34,511 nucleotides of DNA from Roseovarius sp. (GTDB lineage: Bacteria; Pseudomonadota; Alphaproteobacteria; Rhodobacterales; Rhodobacteraceae): assembly GCA_021767845.1 (NCBI GenBank), contig JAASSQ010000003.1:1-34511 (forward strand). Direction: 5' to 3'. The translations under genes and the position numbers were made by a program. How positions within the stretch are numbered: position 1 is the stretch's first letter; each line of letters begins with the position of its first letter. Positions 15,973-24,002 of this stretch are shown here, one piece after another. The notes beneath the pieces were generated by a model. The model was not told the DNA's origin. It ran no database searches and saw only the letters and a list, made by a program, of their open reading frames with translations.

Positions 15973-17367
15973 GTGGTGAAAAGCAGAAGACTGATACAGG
16001 CAACAGTCGCTGGCGGACTCGCGTGCGTCGTCCTTCCTGCTTTCGCGCAGGAGGGCAGCGGGCTTCGAATGATTTTCGGCCTACAGCAGGAATTTGAGGC
16101 CGGCGACAACCTCTCCCTCGAAATCCCCTCGGAAGGCTCGACCGCGCTGTCGACTACGACGCTCTCGTTCGATCTGTTGTCGGAGACGCGCACGCAATCC
16201 CTGTCATTCGGTTTGGCCGGCAGCCTGCGCGAGGGCGATATCCCGCGCGGCAGCGACATTTCCACCGGCTTTGTCGATCCCGTCGTCACGCTTGGCTATA
16301 GCCGTGAGGCCGCCAATGCGCGCTTGTCTTTCGACGGTCGTTATCGTGAAAGCGACGTATCCTTCCTCGATCCGCTGGCGTTGCTCGTGGATGACACGGG
16401 CGTTCTGGTTCTGCCCGAAGATTTCGAAACGCTCAACGCGACGGGCACGCGGCGCAGCTACAACGTTTCCACAAAACTGGAGACCGGCATAGACGGACCG
16501 TTCGGCCTTGTTTTCGACGCCAAGGCCAGCGGGATTTCGTATGGCGATGGCGCGTCGGCGACGCTGGATGACTCTCGGCGCTACGGATATGGTCTCGAGG
16601 CGCGGCTGCGGTTTTCGCCGGTCACTACGGGATTTGCCGGGTATGATCGCGATTATTACGAATCCGACGATGCGCAGGATTCGGAGAACGAGACAGACGC
16701 TTTCGAAATCGGTGTGAACCATGCTCTTTCGCGGCGGGCCTCGATCGAGGTGGCGATCGGCTACAGCGAAAGTTCGGAAACCGAAAACCTTGTCACCACA
16801 AAAAGCGACGGACTGACTGGCCGGGTTGTCTATGGTCTTGAGATGCCGAATGGGGCGCTTGACCTATCCTACGAGGCGACGCGAGATCAGGACGGCAAAC
16901 GCGAATTCGTGCGTTTTGACAGGTCTTTCGAGCAACCCCTAGGGGTATTCTCTTACAACATCGGCGCAACTCGCAAGGGCAGCGGCGACCCTGACCTCAT
17001 TGGTGGGCTGACCTGGCGTCGCGACCTGCCGGCCGGTCGCATCACCCTGGGCATGAAGCGCGGCGTCACCGTGAACGACAACGACGACGAGCGGATTTCG
17101 ACCACGGCGACCTTCGGCTACCTGTATCAGATCAATCAACTGTCCAGCCTAGGCTTCGACGCGTCCTACGGCCTGACGGAAAGCAGCGCATCCCGGAACG
17201 ACACGCAGCGAACCGACCTGACGACCAGCTACAACTACGCGCTGACACCGGATTGGTCATTGAGCACGGGGGTTTCCTACCGGGTTCGGGACGAAGACGC
17301 CGCTGGACGCTCGGACTCGACCTCGGTTTTCCTTCGGATCGGGCGCGAATTCACCATTTTCCGATGA
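15973..17367 (+). CDS. Outer-membrane beta-barrel protein of the exopolysaccharide system
   Basis: This 464-residue protein starts with a signal peptide (cleavage near LPAFAQ, residue 25). The rest is a run of alternating polar and hydrophobic strands ending in aromatic residues, with Asp/Ser/Gly-rich turns, as in outer-membrane barrels: for example SLSFGLAGSLREGD, FGYLYQINQLSSLGFDASYG and the C-terminal VFLRIGREFTIFR. The layout fits the barrel proteins that accompany OPX in XrtA/PEP-CTERM-type clusters. It could be the outer-membrane pore that the short OPX protein lacks; this is inference from position and topology. The start is one of two GTG codons (15973, 15976), after a TCGGGGG stretch. 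Confidence 0.78.
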   Translation: MVKSRRLIQATVAGGLACVVLPAFAQEGSGLRMIFGLQQEFEAGDNLSLEIPSEGSTALSTTTLSFDLLSETRTQSLSFGLAGSLREGDIPRGSDISTGFVDPVVTLGYSREAANARLSFDGRYRESDVSFLDPLALLVDDTGVLVLPEDFETLNATGTRRSYNVSTKLETGIDGPFGLVFDAKASGISYGDGASATLDDSRRYGYGLEARLRFSPVTTGFAGYDRDYYESDDAQDSENETDAFEIGVNHALSRRASIEVAIGYSESSETENLVTTKSDGLTGRVVYGLEMPNGALDLSYEATRDQDGKREFVRFDRSFEQPLGVFSYNIGATRKGSGDPDLIGGLTWRRDLPAGRITLGMKRGVTVNDNDDERISTTATFGYLYQINQLSSLGFDASYGLTESSASRNDTQRTDLTTSYNYALTPDWSLSTGVSYRVRDEDAAGRSDSTSVFLRIGREFTIFR

Positions 17368-17435
17368 TCCATCGGCGGCGGGCCTGAAAAGGGCGGGCTA
17401 TTGCAAGCCTTAGCAAGGGATGCTCATCGGGCGCC

Positions 17436-18086
17436 ATGACCTATAGCCAGTCTTTTCCGCTCCGTTTACCGCTTGCTCTCGTTCTGCTCATTCTGCCCTC
17501 TGCGGGGATCGAGCTGGCCTTGCAGTTGGCGGACTGGGGGCTGATCGGCACCCCCCGCTGGCGGGGGCTTGCCTACCAGTTCGGTGCGTTCTGGCCGGGT
17601 TTGTTGTCGGGGTGGCGACCGAACTACACCGTGCAGCCGGAGGTGATGTTTTTCAGCTATGCTTTTCTGCATGGCGGGCTGGTGCATCTGATCGTCAACA
17701 TGATCGCGCTTGTTTCACTGGGGGGCGCGGTAATCGCACAGGTGGGCCAATGGCGGTTTCTGCTGATCTACGCCGTGTCGGCCGTTTTGGGCGGTGCGGC
17801 CTTTGCGATTCTGTCGGCCAGCGGGTTTCAACCAATGGTTGGCGCCTCGGGATCGCTGTTCGGGTTGGCGGGCGCGCTTGTCGTCTGGGGTGTTGTCATC
17901 ACGCTTCACCAGCGGGCTGGGATCTGGACAACGATTGTCGCCATCGCCTGGCCGGTGGGGCTCCTGACAGTTCTCAACATCGTGATGTATGTCGGCACCG
18001 ACGGGGCGGTCGCTTGGGAAACCCATCTCGGCGGGTTTCTGGCCGGGGCCGTTGTGGCGCTTTTCATGTCACCACGAGCGGAATAG
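17436..18086 (+). CDS. Rhomboid-family intramembrane serine protease
   Basis: This 216-residue protein has six or so hydrophobic segments and all the rhomboid active-site parts. HGGLVHLIVNM (79-89) includes His84 and Asn88 of the oxyanion hole, GASGSLFGLAGA (136-147) holds the catalytic Ser138, and ETHLGGFLAG (195-204) the catalytic His197. It should cut membrane-spanning helices within the inner membrane. It lies 68 bases after the beta-barrel gene on the same strand. Rhombosortases, a rhomboid subgroup, process GlyGly-CTERM proteins. A VPLPA-CTERM protein lies about 3 kb away and no exosortase is in the window, so a sorting role is possible; ordinary housekeeping cleavage of other proteins is equally open. 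Confidence 0.9.
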   Translation: MTYSQSFPLRLPLALVLLILPSAGIELALQLADWGLIGTPRWRGLAYQFGAFWPGLLSGWRPNYTVQPEVMFFSYAFLHGGLVHLIVNMIALVSLGGAVIAQVGQWRFLLIYAVSAVLGGAAFAILSASGFQPMVGASGSLFGLAGALVVWGVVITLHQRAGIWTTIVAIAWPVGLLTVLNIVMYVGTDGAVAWETHLGGFLAGAVVALFMSPRAE

Positions 18087-18101
18087 CGAGAGCGTTGACG
18101 C

Positions 18102-19532
18102 CTATTGCCCGTCCACTGCATGCTTGTCCGGCACGGAGCCGAGTGCGGCCGATGACACGGCAGCGCGCGTGACCTGCGCTGCTTCGGTCGGCTTTTGATC
18201 CTCGATGATATCCTCGTAGCCGATGCCCAGCCCGACGCGCAGGTCAATATATGCCAGCGCCAGGTCGCGCAAGGCGCCCGCTTGCCGCGCCCGAGCGGCC
18301 GACAATGAACGTTCCCGGTCGATCACGTCCAGCACGGTTGCTTCGCCCCCCTCGCTGACTAGGCGCCGCGACAGTTCGAGCGCACGTTTGTTCAGTGACA
18401 CCAGATCACCCGTGGTGTTCACGGTGTCGCGCGCCGCCTGAAGGCGTGTCAAGGCGTTCTCCACCTCTTCAACTGCGGTCAGAACGTTCTGGCGCCATTG
18501 CAGATAGGCCTGCTGTGCGCGCGCTTCGGCCGCGTCGGCCGAGGCGACAAGGGCCGGTTGCGCAAAGACCGGCATGGTCAGTCCCGCCACGATCCTTTCG
18601 TTCCATGATCCGCTTTCAAGCGGCGCGGTGATCAATCCGCTGAGATTCAGGCTGGGATAACGGGAGGCCTGCGCCACCCCAAGATCTGACACGGCGGCGG
18701 CATAGCGCCGTTCGGCAATGCGTATGTCTGGCCGGCTTCGCAACAGGTCGGCGGGCACGCTGGCTTGGCCGGTCTGGCGCGGCAGCGGTTGTTTGCCTTG
18801 ATACCCCAGATCCACACCAAGGGTGCCGACGGGCTGACCCAGAAGGGTCGAAATACGATTGCGCTGCGCGATGATGCCGGCCCTTATGTCCGGGACCTCG
18901 GACCGGGTTTCCGAGACAAGGGCGCGCGCGCGCAACACGTCGAGCTGGGTGGCGGCACCGGCCTCGAGCAGTGTGTTGAGATCGCGCAAGGTGCGGCGCC
19001 GCGATGCCAGATCCTGCTGGCGGGTCTCAAGGCTGCGTTGAAGGAAGCGCATCTGAACGTAGGCGTTACCCAGTTCAGAAAGCAACAGGCGGCGGGCCTC
19101 GTTTTCCCCGAGTTTTGCGGCTTTAAGTCTTTGACGCGCGGCGCGGCTGGCCCATTGAGTACGCCCTGCCAGGCCGAAATTTGCCTCGATTCCGGCCGAG
19201 GCGGTGTCGGAGCCGTTGGAATTGCCACGCGCCGAGGCGGTGGCGTTACCGGTGATCGCAACACTGTCGCGGCGCAAGATGGCTTCAGCCTCGCGGATAC
19301 GTTGGCGGGCCTGCGCAACGCTCAGGTTGCCGTCCATTCCGGCGTCAACAAGGCGGGTGAGAACCGGATCATCGAAATCAAGCCACCAGTCCAGATCGGC
19401 GCGGCTCACTTTACTGACCGGCTCCAGCAACGAGTAGCGGTCGGGAAGGTCTATTTCAGGGAATTGGTACGTTGGACCGACAGTGCATGCCGACAACGCC
19501 CACCCCGCGCAAACGCATAAAAATATACGCAT
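18102..19532 (-). CDS. Outer-membrane factor lipoprotein (TolC-like, NodT family)
   Basis: This 476-residue protein has a lipobox (LSAC, Cys16) and the hallmarks of NodT-type outer-membrane factors: GPTYQFPEIDLPDRY after the Cys, then WWLDFDDPVLTRLVDAGMDGNLSVAQARQRI, and in the second half RSRPDIRIAERRYAAAVSDLGVAQASRYPSLNLSG (each read in parts). Two such halves build the trimeric tunnel of TolC-like proteins, with long coiled-coil helices. It should be the outer-membrane exit for the adaptor and ATPase encoded upstream. NodT-type lipoproteins more often serve RND pumps, so its pairing with a type I secretion ABC is unusual. It is the last gene of the minus-strand group, 171 bases after the adaptor. 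Confidence 0.88.
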   Translation of the reverse strand: MRIFLCVCAGWALSACTVGPTYQFPEIDLPDRYSLLEPVSKVSRADLDWWLDFDDPVLTRLVDAGMDGNLSVAQARQRIREAEAILRRDSVAITGNATASARGNSNGSDTASAGIEANFGLAGRTQWASRAARQRLKAAKLGENEARRLLLSELGNAYVQMRFLQRSLETRQQDLASRRRTLRDLNTLLEAGAATQLDVLRARALVSETRSEVPDIRAGIIAQRNRISTLLGQPVGTLGVDLGYQGKQPLPRQTGQASVPADLLRSRPDIRIAERRYAAAVSDLGVAQASRYPSLNLSGLITAPLESGSWNERIVAGLTMPVFAQPALVASADAAEARAQQAYLQWRQNVLTAVEEVENALTRLQAARDTVNTTGDLVSLNKRALELSRRLVSEGGEATVLDVIDRERSLSAARARQAGALRDLALAYIDLRVGLGIGYEDIIEDQKPTEAAQVTRAAVSSAALGSVPDKHAVDGQ

Positions 19533-19703
19533 TGAAAATGCCTGTTTTCTGCCTCACGAGCCATCACGCACGCATTTTCTGCGCATCTCTAACTTGGCTC
19601 GTTTGCGAGTTTAGCAAAAAAAGGGCCATTATTCCACGGCCTTGTCCGCTTTGCACAGGTTCGCCCGTACTGTTGCGTATTTACGTCAGCGCCGAATTCC
19701 ATC

Positions 19704-21017
19704 CTATTCGCGAAAGGCACGGTGGAAAAACCGGGCCATCGGCTCGACCAGGTAGGCAAGAGGCGAGCGCGCTCCGGTTTGAATGAAGCACTGCACAGGC
19801 ATTCCCGGCAACAATGTCTGATCCTCGAGTTTGGAAATCTGGGTGCTGTCGGGCACAATTTCGACCGAGTAGTACGCCTGCCCAGTGGCCTCGTCACGCA
19901 ACACGTCCGCCGACAGGCTGCGCACCGCACCCTTGAGTTCGGGAACGTCGCGCTGGTCGAAGGCCGAGAATTGCAACGAGGCCTCCTGCCCGGCGAACAC
20001 CTCGTCGATATGGATCGTATCGACGCGCGCCGAAACGACCAGCGGCTGATCCTGCGGGATGATGTACATCAGCGGCTGCGCCGGCTGAACCACCGATTGC
20101 GTGCCAAACACCTGAAGGCCGTACACAATTCCGTCTACAGGGGCGCGGATATCGAGCTTGGAAATGGTGTCGCGAAGGCTGAGGCGGCGCTCGGACAGCT
20201 CGATTTCACGGAATTCCAGATCGCGCAGCCGGGTCACCGCGTTCTCCCGACGCTGTGTCGTAAGCTGCAGCAGCGCGATCCCGTTGCTGGTTTTCTGGCC
20301 GCGGAGCTCTGCCGCTTCCGCCTCCAGCCGCCCGATCTGGCCTTCCAGCCTGGCCAATTCGCGTTTCAACTCGCTCACGCGAGAGGCGCGCGTGAGGTTC
20401 TTGTCGAGCAGCTGGAGTTCAGAGTCGAGATCCTCCTGGACCAAGGCCGCCTGTTCGTTCAGGGCATCAAGCTGCGCCATCAGGCCCGCGATCCGGTCCT
20501 CGATCTGCTGGTTCTGCTCCTTGAGCAGGCTGACTTCCTGTTGCAGGGAGTCATTGCGCGATTGGAACAGGGTGCGTTCGCCCTGCAGCAATTTCTTGAT
20601 CTCCGGTTGCGTTTCAGCCTCTTGCAAAAGCACGGGATCAAAGGAAATGGACTGCGCGCTGTCCCGTTCGGCCTGCAGGCGGGATTTGCGGGCCGAAAGT
20701 TCCCGCAATTGTGCCTCTACGATGCTCAATTCTGATTTCTGGCGGCTTCCATCCAACTGGATCAGGATATCGCCTTGTTCGACGCGGTCGCTCTCCTTGA
20801 CCAGCACGGTTTCGACCACACCGCCTTCGGGGTGTTGCACGGCCTGTCGGTTGGTTTCGACCTTCACCTGCCCCGGCGCGACCACAGCGCCCGACAACTC
20901 GGCCCGGACCGACCACACTCCCAGCCCTCCCACCAGCGCGATCAGCGCAAGAATGCCGGCGGTCAGGGGGAACACCCCCTTCCATTTCGGATCTTCGTCC
21001 TTGTTCGGATTGCTCAC
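19704..21017 (-). CDS. Type I secretion periplasmic adaptor (HlyD family, PrsE/PrtE-like)
   Basis: This 437-residue adaptor has one N-terminal membrane span (about 18-38) and then the lipoyl half-motif GGVVETVLVKESDRVEQGDILIQLD, long coiled-coil helices rich in Glu, Gln and Leu, the returning lipoyl half (RAPVDGIVYGLQVFGTQSVVQP), and the beta-barrel part. The C-terminal GMPVQCFIQTGARSPLAYLVEP is typical of the type I secretion adaptors. It joins the inner-membrane ABC to the outer-membrane factor. The start is a GTG at 21017 that overlaps the stop of the ABC gene as GTGA, showing tight coupling; longer in-frame starts lie inside that gene. Confidence 0.92.
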   Translation of the reverse strand: MSNPNKDEDPKWKGVFPLTAGILALIALVGGLGVWSVRAELSGAVVAPGQVKVETNRQAVQHPEGGVVETVLVKESDRVEQGDILIQLDGSRQKSELSIVEAQLRELSARKSRLQAERDSAQSISFDPVLLQEAETQPEIKKLLQGERTLFQSRNDSLQQEVSLLKEQNQQIEDRIAGLMAQLDALNEQAALVQEDLDSELQLLDKNLTRASRVSELKRELARLEGQIGRLEAEAAELRGQKTSNGIALLQLTTQRRENAVTRLRDLEFREIELSERRLSLRDTISKLDIRAPVDGIVYGLQVFGTQSVVQPAQPLMYIIPQDQPLVVSARVDTIHIDEVFAGQEASLQFSAFDQRDVPELKGAVRSLSADVLRDEATGQAYYSVEIVPDSTQISKLEDQTLLPGMPVQCFIQTGARSPLAYLVEPMARFFHRAFRE

Positions 21018-22762
21018 GGCGCCACCTTGTTCGACTTGCTTGCCTGCGCCGTCGCAAGGCGGGGTTTGCGGGGGTCGGCGACTGTCTTGGACAGAACCTC
21101 GTCTCTTGGCCCGAAGGCAACCGCCACCCCCTTGTCCATGACGACCAGCATGTCGCATTCGGCAATCGCCGCCGGCCGGTGGGTCGTGATGATCACGGCT
21201 TTGCCTCGTTGCTTGAACCGTTTCACCGTCTGGTTCAGAGCCTCCGATCCGTCGGCATCCAGCATTGAATTCGGCTCGTCAAGAATCAATAGAACCGGAT
21301 CACCATAAAGCGCGCGGGCCAAGGCTATCCTCTGGCGCTGCCCCCCGGAAAGCTGGTTTTCACTGCCCTCGAGATATGTGTCATACCCATCGGGCAGTTG
21401 GGTGATCATGTCGTGCGCGTTGGCTTGCTTTGCGGCCTCGACAACGCCCTTCGAGTCGGCTTCAAGCGACATTCGACGAATGTTTTCCGAGATCGTTCCG
21501 GCGAAAAGGCTGACGGTCTGAGGCAGATAACCAACATGGCGGCCAAGGTGCATTGGGTCATATTGATTCAGGGTCGCGCCTCCCAGCCGAACCTCACCGG
21601 CAGCCAAAGGCCAATATCCTGTCAGCACGCGCGCCAGACTGGATTTGCCCGAGCCGCTTTTGCCGATTATGCCTAGGGCGTGTCCGGGCTCCAGCGTGAA
21701 GGAGACGTTGCGCACCGTCGGTTTCTTGGCGCCCGGCGGCATGACGGTGACCCCGTTCGCCTGCAAGCGCGCCGGAGGCACCGGGAGTTCCGTTCGGTCC
21801 GGCGACAGGGGCACCGTCGCCAGAAACCGTTCAAGCGTTTTCCACCCGGCGCGTGCACGTTGCAGGACCGGCCAGTTGCCCATGGCCTGTTCGACCGGCG
21901 CAAGGGCGCGCCCCAGTAGGATGGAACCCGCGATCATCGAACCCGGTGTCATCTCTCCCTGCAGCACGAAATACGCGCCCAGACCCAGGATCGCGGATTG
22001 CAGGAACAACCGGAATGCCTTGGTAAGCGAGGTGAATATTCCGGTCCAGTCATTGGCCTTGATGTTCTCGCGCAACGCCAGATTGCGCAGCCGCTTGTAG
22101 CGAACCAGCAGGCTGTCACGCATGCTCTGGCTGAGCGCCACTTCACTTGAAGCCTGGGTCTGCTCGGCAAAGGCGTGGGCCCGTTGCGTCGCAATCTGCG
22201 ACATACGCACCCGATAAGAGGTGACCACCTGGTTCAAAAGTGCCAAAACCACGATCACGCTTGCACCCGCCACGGCGACCCACCCCAGAACGGGATGGAA
22301 GATGAAGATCGCGGCGATGAAAAGCGGGGTCCACGGCATGTCCATGATCGCGGTCAGAACCGGGGAAACGAACAGGTTTTGCAACGCGTCCAGATCCCGG
22401 ATCACGGCGGTGCAAGCCGGGCGCTCATGCGGGTTGACAGACCTTTGCAGCGTCGCCCGGAATAGCCGCGCATCCAATGCCGTCTGAAACCGCGCCCCGA
22501 CCCGGGCCATCACCCGGCCGCGGGCATAGTCCAGCACGGCCATCAAGCCATAGAGCATCGTGACCAGCAGCGACAACGCAACCAGTGTTTCCACAGATTT
22601 CGAAGCCAACACCCGATCGTAGACCTGCAACATGTAAAGCGGGCCGGTGAGCATCAGGATGTTGACGAAAACCGAGAATACGAAAGCCCAAGTCAACAGC
22701 CACCGGCCCTTGCGCCGCGCGGCCTGAAGCTCAGGAAGCCCCGTGTTTCTCTCAGTTGCCAT
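21014..22762 (-). CDS. Type I secretion ABC permease/ATPase (PrsD/PrtD-like)
   Basis: This 582-residue half-transporter powers protein export through the type I pathway. The membrane domain (residues 20-300) contains the PLYMLQVYDRV and DMPWTPLF segments typical of PrtD/PrsD. The ATPase has Walker A GKSGSGKSS (367-375), LSGGQ (471-475), Walker B LLILDE (491-496) and H-loop His528, all intact. No N-terminal C39 peptidase-like domain is present. Family members export proteases, RTX proteins or exopolysaccharide glycanases. No RTX-type substrate is encoded in the window, so the cargo may lie elsewhere; an enzyme that trims this polysaccharide is a fair guess from the PrsD-PrsE precedent. The ATG at 22762 lies 171 bases after the GT61 gene. 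Confidence 0.93.
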   Translation of the reverse strand: MATERNTGLPELQAARRKGRWLLTWAFVFSVFVNILMLTGPLYMLQVYDRVLASKSVETLVALSLLVTMLYGLMAVLDYARGRVMARVGARFQTALDARLFRATLQRSVNPHERPACTAVIRDLDALQNLFVSPVLTAIMDMPWTPLFIAAIFIFHPVLGWVAVAGASVIVVLALLNQVVTSYRVRMSQIATQRAHAFAEQTQASSEVALSQSMRDSLLVRYKRLRNLALRENIKANDWTGIFTSLTKAFRLFLQSAILGLGAYFVLQGEMTPGSMIAGSILLGRALAPVEQAMGNWPVLQRARAGWKTLERFLATVPLSPDRTELPVPPARLQANGVTVMPPGAKKPTVRNVSFTLEPGHALGIIGKSGSGKSSLARVLTGYWPLAAGEVRLGGATLNQYDPMHLGRHVGYLPQTVSLFAGTISENIRRMSLEADSKGVVEAAKQANAHDMITQLPDGYDTYLEGSENQLSGGQRQRIALARALYGDPVLLILDEPNSMLDADGSEALNQTVKRFKQRGKAVIITTHRPAAIAECDMLVVMDKGVAVAFGPRDEVLSKTVADPRKPRLATAQASKSNKVAP

Positions 22763-22933
22763 GCGCGCCCCAGAGCCTGTGGCTCAATTCAATTCCGAAA
22801 AGAAACTGGTTGATTGATATACGGAAACAATTGCCGAAAATTATATGACGTTTTCCCTGAACTGTTTCCAGAAAAAACGGGGAAAAGAGCCAAAAGTCGC
22901 CAGTTAACTATCCGCATGGTCTGACGCGGACCT
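22763..22933 (-). promoter_or_regulatory. Candidate promoter region of the type I secretion genes
   Basis: These 171 bases are AT-rich compared with the genes on both sides. The minus strand has a perfect TATAAT (plus positions 22841-22846), about 80 bases before the ATG of the ABC gene; the -35 region there (GAAACA) is a weak match. A local promoter would let the secretion genes be expressed apart from the polymerase and GT61 genes. Confidence 0.4.
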
Positions 22934-23995
22934 TTATTCGGTTGTCGCACCCTCGCACTGCATTGACAGTGCTGTCTCGAGTGCGCGGACGTCAACCTCG
23001 AAAGACTGCAGTGAAAATTTCACGAAGGGCCTGGACAGATCATAGGCCGGCTCGACATGTTCGGGCTTGATCTTGCCCCTGACGCCTGTCCACGCGCATC
23101 CGACCTGATGCGCCATCACGCGGAAATTGTCTGTCATGTGACCGCACGGAAAAAGCTCGATCACGCCGGTCAGACGGGACATCCCCGAACGATAGAGCAA
23201 CGGCGCCAGCCCCGCGCCATGAATGGCCACAATATGCTCGGCCCGTTCGAACAGCCTGAACTGGTCGGCCACGCCGAGATCCTCGGGGTAGACCTTGGTG
23301 TAGCCGCGTTGCGCGAGAAAGGCTTCGACCTCGGCCTCGTTCTCGAGGTTGCGGGTATTGCGCCGGGACACGAACGCACGCCTTGGCAGACTGCCTTGCC
23401 GGCCGTCGCGAATTCCGGCGCTGTCCAGCGTTTCGGTCGGAAAAGGCAGATGGGCCCATTGGGCCCGGATCGACCGGCATTTGACCCAGTGGTCTGTTTG
23501 GAATGTCATGGCATCACCGTGAACCGGGACATCGGTGCACAAGGTATGCAAGCCGAAAAAGTCCGCGGCGTGCTGTATGAAGCCGGGCGTTTTACGCGGC
23601 AGGATCAAAAGCGTATCCGCGGGATGCAGACCCAATTCGTGTGTGATGTTGAAATAGATCGGCAGGTGGTCGTTCAAAAAATGCGCCCAGTTTTGCGGAA
23701 ACTTGAGCCGGAAATCGAACAGGATCTTGTTGTCGATGTGGATTGGGCCTGAACGGGGACTGCTTGCGCCCAGATATCGGCGAAGCCCCGTTCTGGCGCT
23801 TTGCGCTTGGAAGGATAGCGTCACGTTCTTTTCCAAGGCGCACCAAAACTCTCCGCCGCCCACGCTTTTGGAGGGCAGGTGAATGATTTCACAGTCAGGC
23901 ACCACGCGATCGATGAAATACGACCGCGCGGAAACCATCACATCCGCCGGACACTGGAACGGGGCAAATACCCAAGTGGCCGATACCTGCTTCAT
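22934..23995 (-). CDS. GT61-family glycosyltransferase (DUF563-like)
   Basis: This 353-residue cytoplasmic protein fits the GT61/DUF563 group. Signs are PQNWAHFLNDHLPIYFN in the middle, RRAFVSRRNTRNLENEAEVEAFLAQRGY, and HIVAIHGAGLAPLLYRSG with VIELFP shortly after, which is the conserved C-terminal nucleotide-sugar site. It would add one sugar (families include xylosyl and N-acetylglucosaminyl transferases) to the growing chain. The sugar cannot be assigned. I chose the ATG at 23995, with AAAGGA upstream overlapping the stop of the polymerase gene; a longer frame to 24139 runs inside that gene. The close spacing (7 bases) shows co-transcription with the polymerase. Confidence 0.83.
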   Translation of the reverse strand: MKQVSATWVFAPFQCPADVMVSARSYFIDRVVPDCEIIHLPSKSVGGGEFWCALEKNVTLSFQAQSARTGLRRYLGASSPRSGPIHIDNKILFDFRLKFPQNWAHFLNDHLPIYFNITHELGLHPADTLLILPRKTPGFIQHAADFFGLHTLCTDVPVHGDAMTFQTDHWVKCRSIRAQWAHLPFPTETLDSAGIRDGRQGSLPRRAFVSRRNTRNLENEAEVEAFLAQRGYTKVYPEDLGVADQFRLFERAEHIVAIHGAGLAPLLYRSGMSRLTGVIELFPCGHMTDNFRVMAHQVGCAWTGVRGKIKPEHVEPAYDLSRPFVKFSLQSFEVDVRALETALSMQCEGATTE

Positions 23996-24002
23996 GGAAC
24001 CC

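Noticed and set aside
19598-19628. CTCG/CGAG hairpin near an A-run between the adaptor and outer-membrane factor genes
   Set aside because: On the minus strand the U-run comes before the hairpin, the wrong order for an intrinsic terminator, and the stem is only four bp.
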